From the NCBI GenBank assembly GCA_031287815.1, contig JAITSM010000138.1, positions 1 through 24,303 on the forward strand: a stretch of 24,303 nt of DNA, read 5' to 3'. The first letter of the stretch is position 1, and every line of letters starts with the position of its first letter. Positions 7,172-13,909 of the stretch are shown piece after piece. The notes below the pieces were generated by a model. It was not told where the DNA came from, ran no database searches, and saw only the letters and a program-made list of their open reading frames with translations. Source of the DNA: Prevotellaceae bacterium (GTDB taxonomy: Bacteria > Bacteroidota > Bacteroidia > Bacteroidales > UBA932). A program made the position numbers and the translations under genes.

Positions 7172-7570
7172 GGGGATGTTTGGTTTTGACAGCAAACTGA
7201 ATCGGAATGTAAGCATGCCGGGCGTTGTGTGGTGGCCCGTAAATCCCAACACGCAAGCCATAACTGGCGAAACAAATTATGCACTCGCTGCGTAGTCTGC
7301 CAAGCACACTACCTTAATCCTGCCGGCCAAGGTTGCCGATAGGACGAGTATCCCGCCGGAATGTTCCGCTCTTTAACCTCCGGCCTATGGGGTATCAACC
7401 ATGAAGAGATAGCCGCGCAGACGCTTCTACCGCCCGGTGAAATTTTAGAAGCTAAGAACGATGCATGGGCGCTTGCGCCCGACGCCGTTACGAAAACCAA
7501 CCGCAAGCTAAGCATGTAGAAGGCATTTGGATGGTTTGTTTGGACGCGGGTTCGACTCCCGCCATCTCCA
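7172..7570 (+). ncRNA. ssrA: tmRNA
   Basis: This transfer-messenger RNA rescues stalled ribosomes. The 5' acceptor strand GGGGATG (7172-7178) pairs with CATCTCC (7563-7569), with A7570 as discriminator; CCA is not encoded. The 5' portion continues TTTGGTTTTGACAGC, and the 3' T-arm reads gcgggttcgactcccgcc. The tag frame is GGC GAA ACA AAT TAT GCA CTC GCT GCG then TAG at 7266-7295, giving GETNYALAA, the tag known from Bacteroides. The length of about 399 nt is normal for a one-piece tmRNA. A strong terminator follows. Confidence 0.97.
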
Positions 7571-7577
7571 CAAAATA

Positions 7578-7618
7578 GAAGTCAGGCAACTTTATTCAAA
7601 GTTGCCTGACTTCTGTTT
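7578..7618 (+). terminator. Intrinsic terminator of tmRNA
   Basis: A 16-bp perfect stem (gaagtcaggcaacttt, 7578-7593, with its complement 7598-7613) closes a 4-nt loop and is followed by tgttt. It starts 8 bp after the mature tmRNA end. Confidence 0.92.
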
Positions 7619-7665
7619 ATGCAATTTCTTATGTTTTTCGTCCGGTGTATTAAAAAAATTTTTTC

Positions 7666-7673
7666 TATCTTTG
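7666..7673 (+). promoter_or_regulatory. -7 element of the second prenyl synthase gene
   Basis: TATCTTTG matches TAnnTTTG and lies 16 bp before the start codon at 7690; no convincing -33 element is seen. It implies a very short leader, and the tmRNA terminator just upstream isolates the gene. Confidence 0.6.
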
Positions 7674-7689
7674 TTCTCCACAATTTTAT

Positions 7690-8667
7690 ATGTATTCAAT
7701 TTCCGAAATACGCGATTGGGTGGACAAAGCGATAGCCAATCTAAATCTTTCCAAAGAGCCGCAAGAACTCTACGATCCGGTAACTTATATGATGTCTATC
7801 GGCGGCAAACGTATTCGCCCGGTGCTGTGCCTGCTTTCGTGCAATATGTTTTCCGACCGCATAGACAATAAAGTGCTGTTTCCTGCAGTAGGGCTGGAAA
7901 TTTTTCACACCTTCACGCTGGTGCACGATGACATTATGGATAATGCCGCCATGCGCCGCAACCAGCCGACGGTGCACCACAAGTGGAACACGAATACCGC
8001 GATCCTTTCCGGCGACGTAATGTGTATTACCGCCTACCAGTACATCTGCCAGGCCGACCCGATTCACCTGTCGGAAATACTGCGGTTGTTCAATCAAACG
8101 GCGGCGCAGGTGTGCGAAGGGCAGCAGCTGGACATGAATTACGAGCATCATGCCGTTATCAGCGAAGACGAATATTTGCAAATGATTGAACGGAAAACGG
8201 CCGTGTTGCTGGCGGCGGCTACAAAAATAGGCGCTATTGCCGGCGGCGCCACGCACCAGCATATTGCCAAAATGTATGAGTTCGGCCGCCTCTTGGGACT
8301 GGCGTTCCAAATTCAGGACGACCTGCTGGATGTGTACGGCGATGCTGATATTTTCGGCAAAGCTATCGGTAATGATATTGCCTGCAACAAAAAAACTTTT
8401 TTACTCTTGCTTGCCATGCAGCAAGCCACCGGCAACGATAAGAAAAATTTATTCTCCCTGCTTACCGATAAACAAATCTCCGCCGAAGAAAAAATAAAGA
8501 ATGTGTTGGATATTTACCAACGCCTGCAAATACGGCAACAAGTGGAAAAACATATTACCGATTATTTCGAAAAAGCATTAGCGCTGCTTGAAACCATAAC
8601 TGTCGCGCCCGACCGCAAAGAATACGTACAACAATTTGCCGAACGGCTGATTGTCCGCAAAAATTAA
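7690..8667 (+). CDS. Short-chain trans-prenyl diphosphate synthase (farnesyl/geranylgeranyl type)
   Basis: This 325-residue isoprenoid synthase has GGKRIRPVLCLLSCNMF for isopentenyl diphosphate binding, the first Asp-rich motif LVHDDIMDNAAMRRN (about residue 82 onward) and the second FQIQDDLLDVYGD (about residue 209 onward). Phe at position -5 of the first motif (HTFTLVHDD) normally limits chain length to about C15-C20, and the motif lacks the two-residue insertion of proteobacterial IspA. It probably provides the allylic primer that the long-chain enzyme encoded at 3154-4128 extends. The start codon is placed by the promoter and by homology of MYSISEIRDWVDKAI to related enzymes. Confidence 0.9.
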   Translation: MYSISEIRDWVDKAIANLNLSKEPQELYDPVTYMMSIGGKRIRPVLCLLSCNMFSDRIDNKVLFPAVGLEIFHTFTLVHDDIMDNAAMRRNQPTVHHKWNTNTAILSGDVMCITAYQYICQADPIHLSEILRLFNQTAAQVCEGQQLDMNYEHHAVISEDEYLQMIERKTAVLLAAATKIGAIAGGATHQHIAKMYEFGRLLGLAFQIQDDLLDVYGDADIFGKAIGNDIACNKKTFLLLLAMQQATGNDKKNLFSLLTDKQISAEEKIKNVLDIYQRLQIRQQVEKHITDYFEKALALLETITVAPDRKEYVQQFAERLIVRKN

Positions 8668-8736
8668 CCTCTAAATCCCCGCTCCTGTCAAATGCGGCAG
8701 GGCAATTCTAATCATCAATTTTTATAACCATAAATT

Positions 8737-9360
8737 ATGTCTTTTACCGAACATTGCAATGCTGTTTTTTCAGCCTGTACCAACTATTACCACCTTATGG
8801 ACAACGTGGACGCCGAGCCTAAAAACCCCTACGAATTTAAGAGTATCGACTATTACCTGTTTTTGAAAAACTGGATTGACGCCGTGCAGTGGCACCTGGA
8901 AGATATTATCCGCAATCCTGCCATAGACCCGCAGGAAGCGTTGCAAATAAAGCGCCGCATCGACCGCTCCAACCAAGACCGCACGGATTTGGTGGAGTTA
9001 ATCGACAGTTATTTTTTAGAAAAATATACGGATATAAAACCGCTCCCCGCCGCTACCATCAACACCGAGAGTCCGGCATGGGCTATCGACCGCCTGTCGA
9101 TTTTGACGCTTAAAATTTACCACATGCGGCAGGAAACGGAACGCCCGGACGCCGGTGCGGCGCATCGCGAACAGTGCCATAAAAAACTGCACACTTTGCT
9201 GGAGCAGCAAAAAGACCTTTCCACCGCCATTGACCAGTTGCTGGACGACATCGAAGCCGGGCGCAAGTACATGAAAACATACAAGCAAATGAAAATGTAC
9301 AACGACCCCTCGCTTAATCCGGTGCTGTACGGCGGAAGTTCAGTAGGCAGTTTTCAGTAG
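8737..9360 (+). CDS. DUF4254 family protein
   Basis: This 207-residue helical protein has no signal peptide or membrane span. Its features match my recollection of DUF4254: a WHLEDIIRNP segment, IKRRIDRSNQDRTDLVELID, SPAWAIDRLSILTLKIYHM and a long coiled-coil-like C-terminal half (KKLHTLLEQQKDLSTAIDQL). In other Bacteroidetes the family often neighbours glycosyltransferases, but its biochemical function is unknown. The final SSVGSFQ is encoded by the cagtaggcagttttcagtag repeat, which also provides the stop, so the native tail has been changed. It starts 69 bp after the prenyl synthase gene. Confidence 0.8.
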   Translation: MSFTEHCNAVFSACTNYYHLMDNVDAEPKNPYEFKSIDYYLFLKNWIDAVQWHLEDIIRNPAIDPQEALQIKRRIDRSNQDRTDLVELIDSYFLEKYTDIKPLPAATINTESPAWAIDRLSILTLKIYHMRQETERPDAGAAHREQCHKKLHTLLEQQKDLSTAIDQLLDDIEAGRKYMKTYKQMKMYNDPSLNPVLYGGSSVGSFQ

Positions 9361-9420
9361 GCAGTTTTTTAGTTGAAAATTGAAAGTTGAAAATGGGCTG
9401 GCGCCGGAGTCCTTCATTCT
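9341..9420. repeat. Repeat words running from the end of the DUF4254 gene into the intergenic region
   Basis: The order is cagtaggcagttttcagtag, then gaaaattgaaagttgaaaatg words, then ggctggcgccgg. The tract covers the last seven codons and the stop of the DUF4254 gene and leads into repeat element R1. Confidence 0.75.
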
Positions 9421-9429
9421 CCATTCAAC

Positions 9430-9639
9430 AAGCCCGTAGGGCTTAAATTTTCATAACCCCATGCAAGTGAAGCGGAGCGTAACGCAGCATGGGGCAACAT
9501 GAACTTCCCTGCCGTTCGCGCGGAGCACCCGCTTTCCGCTATGCACGGACAGTGCGCCGCGCGAAAGGCAGCGGGGGGCTTCTTCCGCAGGCTGCGCTCC
9601 GCTTGCCTGCGGTTATGCATATTTCGCCCCTTTGGGGCT
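9430..9639. repeat. Interspersed stem-loop repeat R, copy 1 (MITE/REP-like)
   Basis: This element of about 210 bp is bounded by short hairpins AAGCCC-gta-GGGCTT (9430-9444) and GCCCC-ttt-GGGGC (9626-9638). Inside are a CCCCATGC...GCATGGGG stem (about 9457-9494) and a GC-rich core where cgcgcggagcac (9517-9528) pairs with gtgcgccgcgcg (9552-9563). Each end has a (t)tcataacc/ggttatgca word. Copies R2 (14231-14477) and R3 (24118-24303) are inverted relative to it. It encodes no transposase; open frames across it are repeat shadows. Apart from this and the gene A leader, I see no gene between 9361 and 10106. Confidence 0.8.
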
Positions 9640-9717
9640 ACCAGTAGACAGTAGGCAGTTTTCAGTAGGCGGTAGCTGGCGCCGAAAGCACTTTACGAAA
9701 AATTATTTCAAAAATAG

Positions 9718-9747
9718 TTGCAATTAAAAAATATTGTTTTATATTTG
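9718..9747 (+). promoter_or_regulatory. Bacteroidetes-type promoter of gene A
   Basis: TTG (9718-9720), a 19-bp AT-rich spacer and TATATTTG (9740-9747) match the promoters of B, C and D exactly in format. The upstream word aaaaattatttcaaaaatag is also shared with copy C. Transcription should begin near 9754, about 350 nt before the start codon. Confidence 0.78.
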
Positions 9748-9810
9748 CAGCGGTTATTGATGTTCTTTTTTATCGGATTTGAAATAATATTTCAATGGCT
9801 TTTGTTCATG

Positions 9811-9932
9811 GCTAAAGAATCTGACAATTTTTAAACACCCAAGAATAAAAGCCGTATATCATAATGTGAGTTGATATCGGCTTGGTGTTGGGGTTGTCAG
9901 AACCTTTTAGCGGGTTGGTATCAATTCACATT
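9811..9932 (+). ncRNA. Candidate pseudoknotted leader RNA, copy A
   Basis: P1 pairs 9811-9817 with 9905-9911 (one G-U) and 9820-9827 with 9894-9901 (8 bp). After an internal loop, 9834-9843 pairs with 9881-9889 (one bulge). P2 pairs 9863-9878, within the P1 loop, with 9917-9932, downstream of P1: 16 consecutive pairs including two G-U. The internal loop AA (9818-9819) / ACC (9902-9904) is identical to that in B, C and D, and the second loop again opposes a U-rich side to a G run. A short hairpin TTGAAAT/ATTTCAA precedes it at about 9777-9795. I do not recognise the class. Confidence 0.75.
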
Positions 9933-10017
9933 TTATTTTTTGTAATACTATAACAGAAGCCCTAAAAATTGAAGAGTGTACAAAAATTGCACATTATTTG
10001 GCAGCGAACAAAAAATC

Positions 10018-10075
10018 GCAGCAAGGGGTTGTTTTATATGGAAAAGTTTGTGTTTGAAAACAACCCTGAGGCTGC
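10018..10075 (+). promoter_or_regulatory. Conserved leader hairpin P4 of gene A
   Basis: GCAGC (10018-10022) pairs with GCTGC (10071-10075), and GGGTTGTTTT (10026-10035) pairs with AAAACAACCC (10057-10066). The inner stem here is fully Watson-Crick where copy B has a wobble, consistent with selection on the pairing. It ends about 30 nt before the start codon. Confidence 0.75.
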
Positions 10076-10106
10076 AAAAATAACAACAATTAAAAAATTC
10101 CCTTTT

Positions 10107-11273
10107 ATGAAAAAAATCCCCTTTCTTTTCGCAATGCTTGCAAGCGTTGCAGCAAGCGCACAGGCAACCGTTACGCCCATCGGCGTAGATTATGACAAAT
10201 CAGAGGTGAAATTCCGCGTCGCATGGAATGCGGCCACAGCCGCCAACAACCGCGTGTGGGTATGGGTAGACTTTTGTAGCGTCGCCGGCACAACGCCGGG
10301 TACTTTTGCGCCGGCAACCATCACTTCTGCTTCCGTAACCTCCGGCGCACCTTCGGATTTAAACGGACGCGGCTTTTTTGTAACTGTTAACGGAGCAACC
10401 GTTACCGCCACGTTAAGCAATGCCTCCGGAAAATTCAACTGGTGCGCCTACGGCAGCGATTACCCGCCCAACGTAACGCTGGATAAAGGAACTTATACCT
10501 TTAAAGGCACAGCCAGTTTTATAGTGAGTAGCCACGCACAGCCGGTAACAACTAATACCATAACGAAAGCCGGTTTAACCGTTAATTCATCCAGTACCTT
10601 TACGGATGCCACCGGCTGTCCCGGCATCGGCAGCCTTTATTGTCCCTACACGGGAAGCGACTTGTATATGGACGTTACACATCTTTGCCAACAGCGCACC
10701 AGCGGCGCACAAAATTGGGAAGCATGGATAAAAGACTCTCTGGATAACGAATTGTACAGAATTGTAAAAATGCCCGACAATAAATGGTGGCTGGCGCAGA
10801 ATGTAAAATTAGCCAGCTATAATGGTTCTACAGTAGGCGCTGCCATTAGCGGCTGCACAAAAGACGAATGCGGTAGGGGTTATACATGGGCGGAAATATA
10901 CGGCAACTATGGTGGTTCATACGGTTCAACAGGGACTGTACAAGGTATATGCCCACCAAATTGGTTATTACCTTTGCGAACCACATATGCAACCCTTATA
11001 TCAACGATAGGTACGAACACACAAGCATGCCAAAGTTTGCGTGCGTCGAATGCATCTTGCAGCCCGCGTACTAATGACCATGGGTTCGCGAGCCTAGTAG
11101 GTTGCATTAATGGAGGAGTTGCAACCGCAAGCATATGGTACACAAACGACGCTGGCCGAGAAGATGGGTGTGGCATAGACCTGCAATACCAAACCGTAAC
11201 ATGCAACGTTACCACCATAAACAACCCAGGGGATGGCAGCCGAGGCAGTGTTCGTTGTTACCGCACGCTGTAA
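10107..11273 (+). CDS. Secreted FISUMP-family protein A
   Basis: This is a 388-residue exported protein. I place the start at 10107 because it gives a clean signal peptide (MKKIPFLFAMLASVAASAQ); the frame is open further upstream but that stretch overlaps the structured leader. The N-terminal domain (NRVWVWVDFCSV, GRGFFVTV, FNWCAYGSDYPPN, TFKGTASFIV) is closest to that of D. The C-terminal FISUMP module (DNELYRIVKMPDNKWWLAQN, CGRGYTWAEIYGNYGG, GICPPNWLLPLR, SVRCYRTL) is closest to that of C. Bases 10859-10978 differ from C at only 5 of 120 positions, while sequence on either side is more diverged, suggesting conversion. It is followed by the broken Avd-like gene and the large 42-bp array. Confidence 0.85.
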   Translation: MKKIPFLFAMLASVAASAQATVTPIGVDYDKSEVKFRVAWNAATAANNRVWVWVDFCSVAGTTPGTFAPATITSASVTSGAPSDLNGRGFFVTVNGATVTATLSNASGKFNWCAYGSDYPPNVTLDKGTYTFKGTASFIVSSHAQPVTTNTITKAGLTVNSSSTFTDATGCPGIGSLYCPYTGSDLYMDVTHLCQQRTSGAQNWEAWIKDSLDNELYRIVKMPDNKWWLAQNVKLASYNGSTVGAAISGCTKDECGRGYTWAEIYGNYGGSYGSTGTVQGICPPNWLLPLRTTYATLISTIGTNTQACQSLRASNASCSPRTNDHGFASLVGCINGGVATASIWYTNDAGREDGCGIDLQYQTVTCNVTTINNPGDGSRGSVRCYRTL

Positions 11274-11381
11274 ATTTTATCACAAGAATACAACAACATG
11301 GAAGCAAAAAATACTGTTTCCAAATAATGCTACACCTTTCCACCATTAAGGCTTCCCCTCCACCTCTAAAAAACCATTCCC

Positions 11382-11530
11382 ATGAAATACGAATTAGTCT
11401 ATTCCACCGATTTTACGCAGTCGCCTGCGGGTTGCTGCTATGCTGCTGAGATTTAAGGTTTCTTCCGGTGCAGGCGTATGAAACGGTTGTCGCGCAGCTG
11501 CCGCCGGTAGTGGAAGAGGTAGAAAGGTGA
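11382..11530 (+). pseudogene. Broken Avd/S23-like gene (partner of 18077-18430)
   Basis: The first 13 codons (MKYELVYSTDFTQ) are the same as in the intact gene on the minus strand at 18430. Then 205 bp are missing between 11420 and 11421, and the match resumes at tcgcctgcggg and continues to the stop region. The deletion shifts frame, giving an early TAA at 11454, and a separate tgc to tga change breaks the original frame as well. It follows FISUMP gene A as the intact gene follows FISUMP gene C. Confidence 0.85.
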
Positions 11531-11587
11531 TTTTTGCAGCTATTATTTAAGGTTACCTGCACTTGCAGTAGACTTGAAAACCGGTTC

Positions 11588-11945
11588 GCAGGGGTGCAAA
11601 TGATTTGCGGTAATGCCGCAAACCCGTTCGCAGGGGTGTAATCGATTTGCGGTAACGCCGCAAACCCGTTCGCAGGGGTGCAAATGATTTGCGGCAACGC
11701 CGCAAACCCGTCTGCAGGGGTGCAAATGATTTGCGGCAACGCCGCAAACCCGTTCGCAGGGGTGAAAACGATTTGCGGTAACGCCGCAAACCCGTTCGCA
11801 GGGGTGCAAATGATTTGCGGCAACGCCGCAAACCCGTTCGCAGGGGTGTAATCGATTTGCGGTAACGCCGCAAACCCGTTCGCAGGGGTGAAAATGATTT
11901 GCGGTAACGCCGCAACCCGTTCGCAGGGGTGAAAACGATTTGCGG
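11588..11945. repeat. 42-bp GC-rich tandem array, nine units
   Basis: The word gcaggggtg recurs at 11588, 11630, 11672, 11714, 11756, 11798, 11840, 11882 and 11923; the last interval is 41 because of a one-base loss. Each unit contains two interlocking palindromes, GCAAAT-g-ATTTGC and TTTGCGGC-aac-GCCGCAAA. Four variants of the unit (tgcaaatg, tgtaatcg, tgaaaacg, tgaaaatg) are interspersed. All three minus-strand frames stay open because 42 is a multiple of three, so I do not call a gene. The same array with two units is at 17951-18019. Unit-to-unit spacing is exact with no unique spacers, so it is not a CRISPR array. Confidence 0.92.
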
Positions 11946-12165
11946 CTTGCGGCAATAGACATTATTCATTTTTCCATTTTCAACTAAACACTGCCTACTG
12001 CCCACTGCCTTCCGGCGCCAGCCAACTTTTAGTTTTTAGTTCTTAACTTTTAAAAATCGCCTCCCACAGCAGTTGCAACCATACCGGCATGTTCACCTCC
12101 GCCGTTACCCGCAGCAAAAACAGTTGTGTTTTTATCCATATTAGTTTTAGTTTCCTATTTTTTTG

Positions 12166-12420
12166 TATTTTTGTAACCGCTTTAATATAAAAGGTGCCTG
12201 TGCACCAAAGAAGATTATAGCTCCTCTTTTTCGTGGTGCGCGTGCACCTTAACCGTTCGATACCTTTTAATGTGATACTATTGAACGGAGGGAAACAGGG
12301 GCTATATTTATTTTGCCCCTGTTGTATGTAAAGAACATTTTAGTTTTTCTCGGTTGCGCGATGAAGCCCTGAGGGGTGCAAGGCGCAATAAGGGTAGCGT
12401 TTGGGTGGGAACGCTATAGA
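12166..12420 (+). other. Stem-loop-rich intergenic region, possible non-coding RNA
   Basis: No convincing gene lies between the 42-bp array and the 3' end of gene D. A TATTTTTG word (12166-12173) fits a -7 element but lacks a -33 partner. Downstream are GGTGC-ctgt-GCACC (12193-12206) and GGTGC-gcgt-GCACC (12235-12248), which can also pair with each other, then CCGTTC/GAACGG (12253-12258 with 12283-12288), AACAGGGGC/GCCCCTGTT (12294-12302 with 12315-12323), TTGCGC/GCGCAA (12354-12359 with 12383-12388) and TAGCGTT/AACGCTA (12395-12401 with 12410-12416). On the minus strand GGTGC-acag-GCACC-TTTTAT could be the terminator of gene D. The nature of the region is undecided. Confidence 0.4.
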
Positions 12421-12460
12421 GTTGTTGGGTATTTTAATTCGTTTTTACATAGTTTCTGTT

Positions 12461-13462
12461 TTAATAACAGCAATAGCACACGTTGTCTCGGTACTCGTAG
12501 CGATAGGTTCCATTACTGCGGCACCAGTTTATGCATTCCCCGTTGCTCCACTCAGTGGTTCCGGAGTTCATGGAACTAGCGCCGCCGCACGGGCAGGTAT
12601 TGACGCAGTCATTCCGGGTTATCACGGCATAAGTAGGATTTATAACAGCACCGCATGAATTCCTCAGTTGGATGTATCCTTGTTTACACGTTGCAGTGCA
12701 GTCTCCGTCGTTAGTAGTATAGTTCGGCGTAGTACAGCCAGTGTTCGCATAGGTGCCATACGTCGCATTTATTACCGTGCCGCATTGGTTGCGTAGTTGC
12801 ACATAAGCGGCATTGCATGAGCCAGCGCATGTACCGTCATTAGTCGTATATGTCCCGGCAGTTTTACACGTCCCACTGCAATTAGTCGTTCCGGGAGCGC
12901 AACAGTTCAATATTCCCGCAGACTCGCCGTTCTTGCCGCACAGGGCGCCCGGACAGCCGGTGGCATCCGTCAGCGCGGTAATTTCTCCGCCGGAATAAGT
13001 ATAGTCGGTAACTTCCACCGTGCCGGCAGCAGTGGTAATAACAAACGGCGGCGTGCCTTTCAAGTCAGAGCCGCCGCTGCCGTCGTCTTTCGCATTGGGT
13101 GGAAACCCGCTGCCGTAGGCGCACCAGTTAAATTGCCCCACTGCGTTACTCAACGTAACGCTAACGGTGGTTAGGTTTGCGGTTACATAAAATCCGCGAC
13201 CGGGTAATGTGGTAGCGTCAATGCCGCCGGCGGTGTGCGTAGCTCCGCTGATGACGGCTTTGGTGAACGTACCCGATGTCGTGCCGTCCACAGGGCACAA
13301 GTCCACGAACACCCACACGCGGTCGTTAGCCACGTCGCCTGTCCATTCCACACGGAAGGTTACGGTTTTGTTGGTATAATCCGTCGAAAGCGGCGTGATA
13401 TACACATTTGCGCTTGCGGTTATGCCGGCAAGCAAGGCAAAAAAGAAAAGAATTGTTTTCAT
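12461..13462 (-). CDS. Secreted cysteine-rich paralogue D of the FISUMP-associated family
   Basis: This 333-residue exported protein has the signal peptide MKTILFFFALLAGITASA. The N-terminal domain is homologous to those of A, B and C (NDRVWVFVDLCPV, GRGFYVTANL, FNWCAYGSGFPPN, LKGTPPFVI, then TDATGCPGALC). Instead of a FISUMP module it carries a Cys-rich region with internal repeats: TYTTNDGTCAGSCNAAYVQL and NYTTNDGDCTATCKQGYIQL, each followed by RNQCGTVINATYG or RNSCGAVINPTYA. It ends with CPCGGAS...CYCCY. The N-terminal domain has therefore been combined with a different C-terminal module. It is the second gene of an operon, 11 bp after a small lipoprotein gene. Function unknown; surface display is likely. 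Confidence 0.82.
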   Translation of the reverse strand: MKTILFFFALLAGITASANVYITPLSTDYTNKTVTFRVEWTGDVANDRVWVFVDLCPVDGTTSGTFTKAVISGATHTAGGIDATTLPGRGFYVTANLTTVSVTLSNAVGQFNWCAYGSGFPPNAKDDGSGGSDLKGTPPFVITTAAGTVEVTDYTYSGGEITALTDATGCPGALCGKNGESAGILNCCAPGTTNCSGTCKTAGTYTTNDGTCAGSCNAAYVQLRNQCGTVINATYGTYANTGCTTPNYTTNDGDCTATCKQGYIQLRNSCGAVINPTYAVITRNDCVNTCPCGGASSMNSGTTEWSNGECINWCRSNGTYRYEYRDNVCYCCY

Positions 13463-13473
13463 GATTGTAATTG

Positions 13474-13647
13474 TTAATTGGTTTTTGATTGTTCATCCGA
13501 ATACCGGAATACACCGACTGCCGCCGGCTCGTCATTGCCGGTGTAGTACACAGGAATACTTTCCGCATTAGATGCGGTTGTTTTTTGTGTGGCACAACTT
13601 GCTGCTATCAGCAACAAGCTCGCGAGGAGAAAGAAAATTTTTTTCAT
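13474..13647 (-). CDS. Small lipoprotein, 57 residues
   Basis: A short gene with start at 13647 and stop at 13474. It begins MKKIFFLLASLLLIAASC, a textbook signal peptide with lipobox IAASC (Cys18), then about 39 mostly polar residues (SIPVYYTGNDEPAAVGVFRY). It occupies the position directly after the conserved leader that the FISUMP gene itself occupies in copy B: catactattattatttaa precedes both starts. Gene D follows after 11 bp, so the two share the leader and are presumably co-translated. Function unknown; it might anchor or escort protein D. Confidence 0.7.
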   Translation of the reverse strand: MKKIFFLLASLLLIAASCATQKTTASNAESIPVYYTGNDEPAAVGVFRYSDEQSKTN

Positions 13648-13746
13648 ACTATTATTATTTAAGGTTTATATTCATTTATTTCGTCCCTCACGGGACGTTG
13701 CTGACTGTTCATTTGTCCATATTCTACAAGTCTATGTTCTGTTTTC

Positions 13747-13805
13747 GCAGCTTCGGGGCTGTTTTGCAAACACAAACCAACCGTAATAAAACAACCCCCT
13801 GCTGC
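13747..13805 (-). promoter_or_regulatory. Conserved leader hairpin P4 of the lipoprotein-D operon
   Basis: GCAGC (13805-13801) pairs with GCTGC (13751-13747). The inner GGGGTTGTTTT pairs with AAAACAGCCCC. The loop has changed relative to B but keeps gtttgtgtttg. A second hairpin, CGTCCC-tcac-GGGACG (13682-13697), found only in this copy, lies nearer the start codon. Confidence 0.72.
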
Positions 13806-13909
13806 GATTTTCTGTTCGCTGCCAATCATTGCAGAATGTTTTGTTAAACTTTTTCTGCCATTTATTTCTTTAACTTCTACCTTGATTTTTTCCTGATTCC
13901 ACTAAAAAA

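Noticed and set aside
9414..9620. Minus-strand open frame of 68 codons and the similar one at 23968-24294
   Set aside because: Both lie across copies of repeat R and consist of its stem-loop sequence; they are shadows and not genes.
9811..9932. Integron attC-like recombination site as an explanation for the inverted repeats
   Set aside because: The core GTTRRRY/RYYYAAC boxes are absent, the strands interlock as a pseudoknot and not a single hairpin, and the elements lie downstream of promoters and not after genes.
9969..10106. Upstream in-frame starts for FISUMP gene A (9969 and 10038)
   Set aside because: They would place 23-46 residues before a perfect signal peptide and would run through the conserved P4 hairpin. 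The in-frame opening is not conserved in B, C or D.
10860..11273. C-terminus of A as a classic retroelement variable region compared directly with C
   Set aside because: Differences between A and C include many third-position changes and non-adenine-type changes with conserved amino acids, which is ordinary divergence. No template repeat was found in the window. The idea is kept only as the remote-target hypothesis.
11588..11945. Possible CRISPR array
   Set aside because: The repeats are directly contiguous with no unique spacers, and no cas genes are present.
11413..12005. Three overlapping minus-strand open frames of 139-180 codons with 14-residue repeats (ANGFAALPQIICTP type)
   Set aside because: All three frames are open at once because the DNA repeats every 42 bp. 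There is no signal peptide, promoter or preference for one frame, and a one-base loss in the last unit is tolerated.
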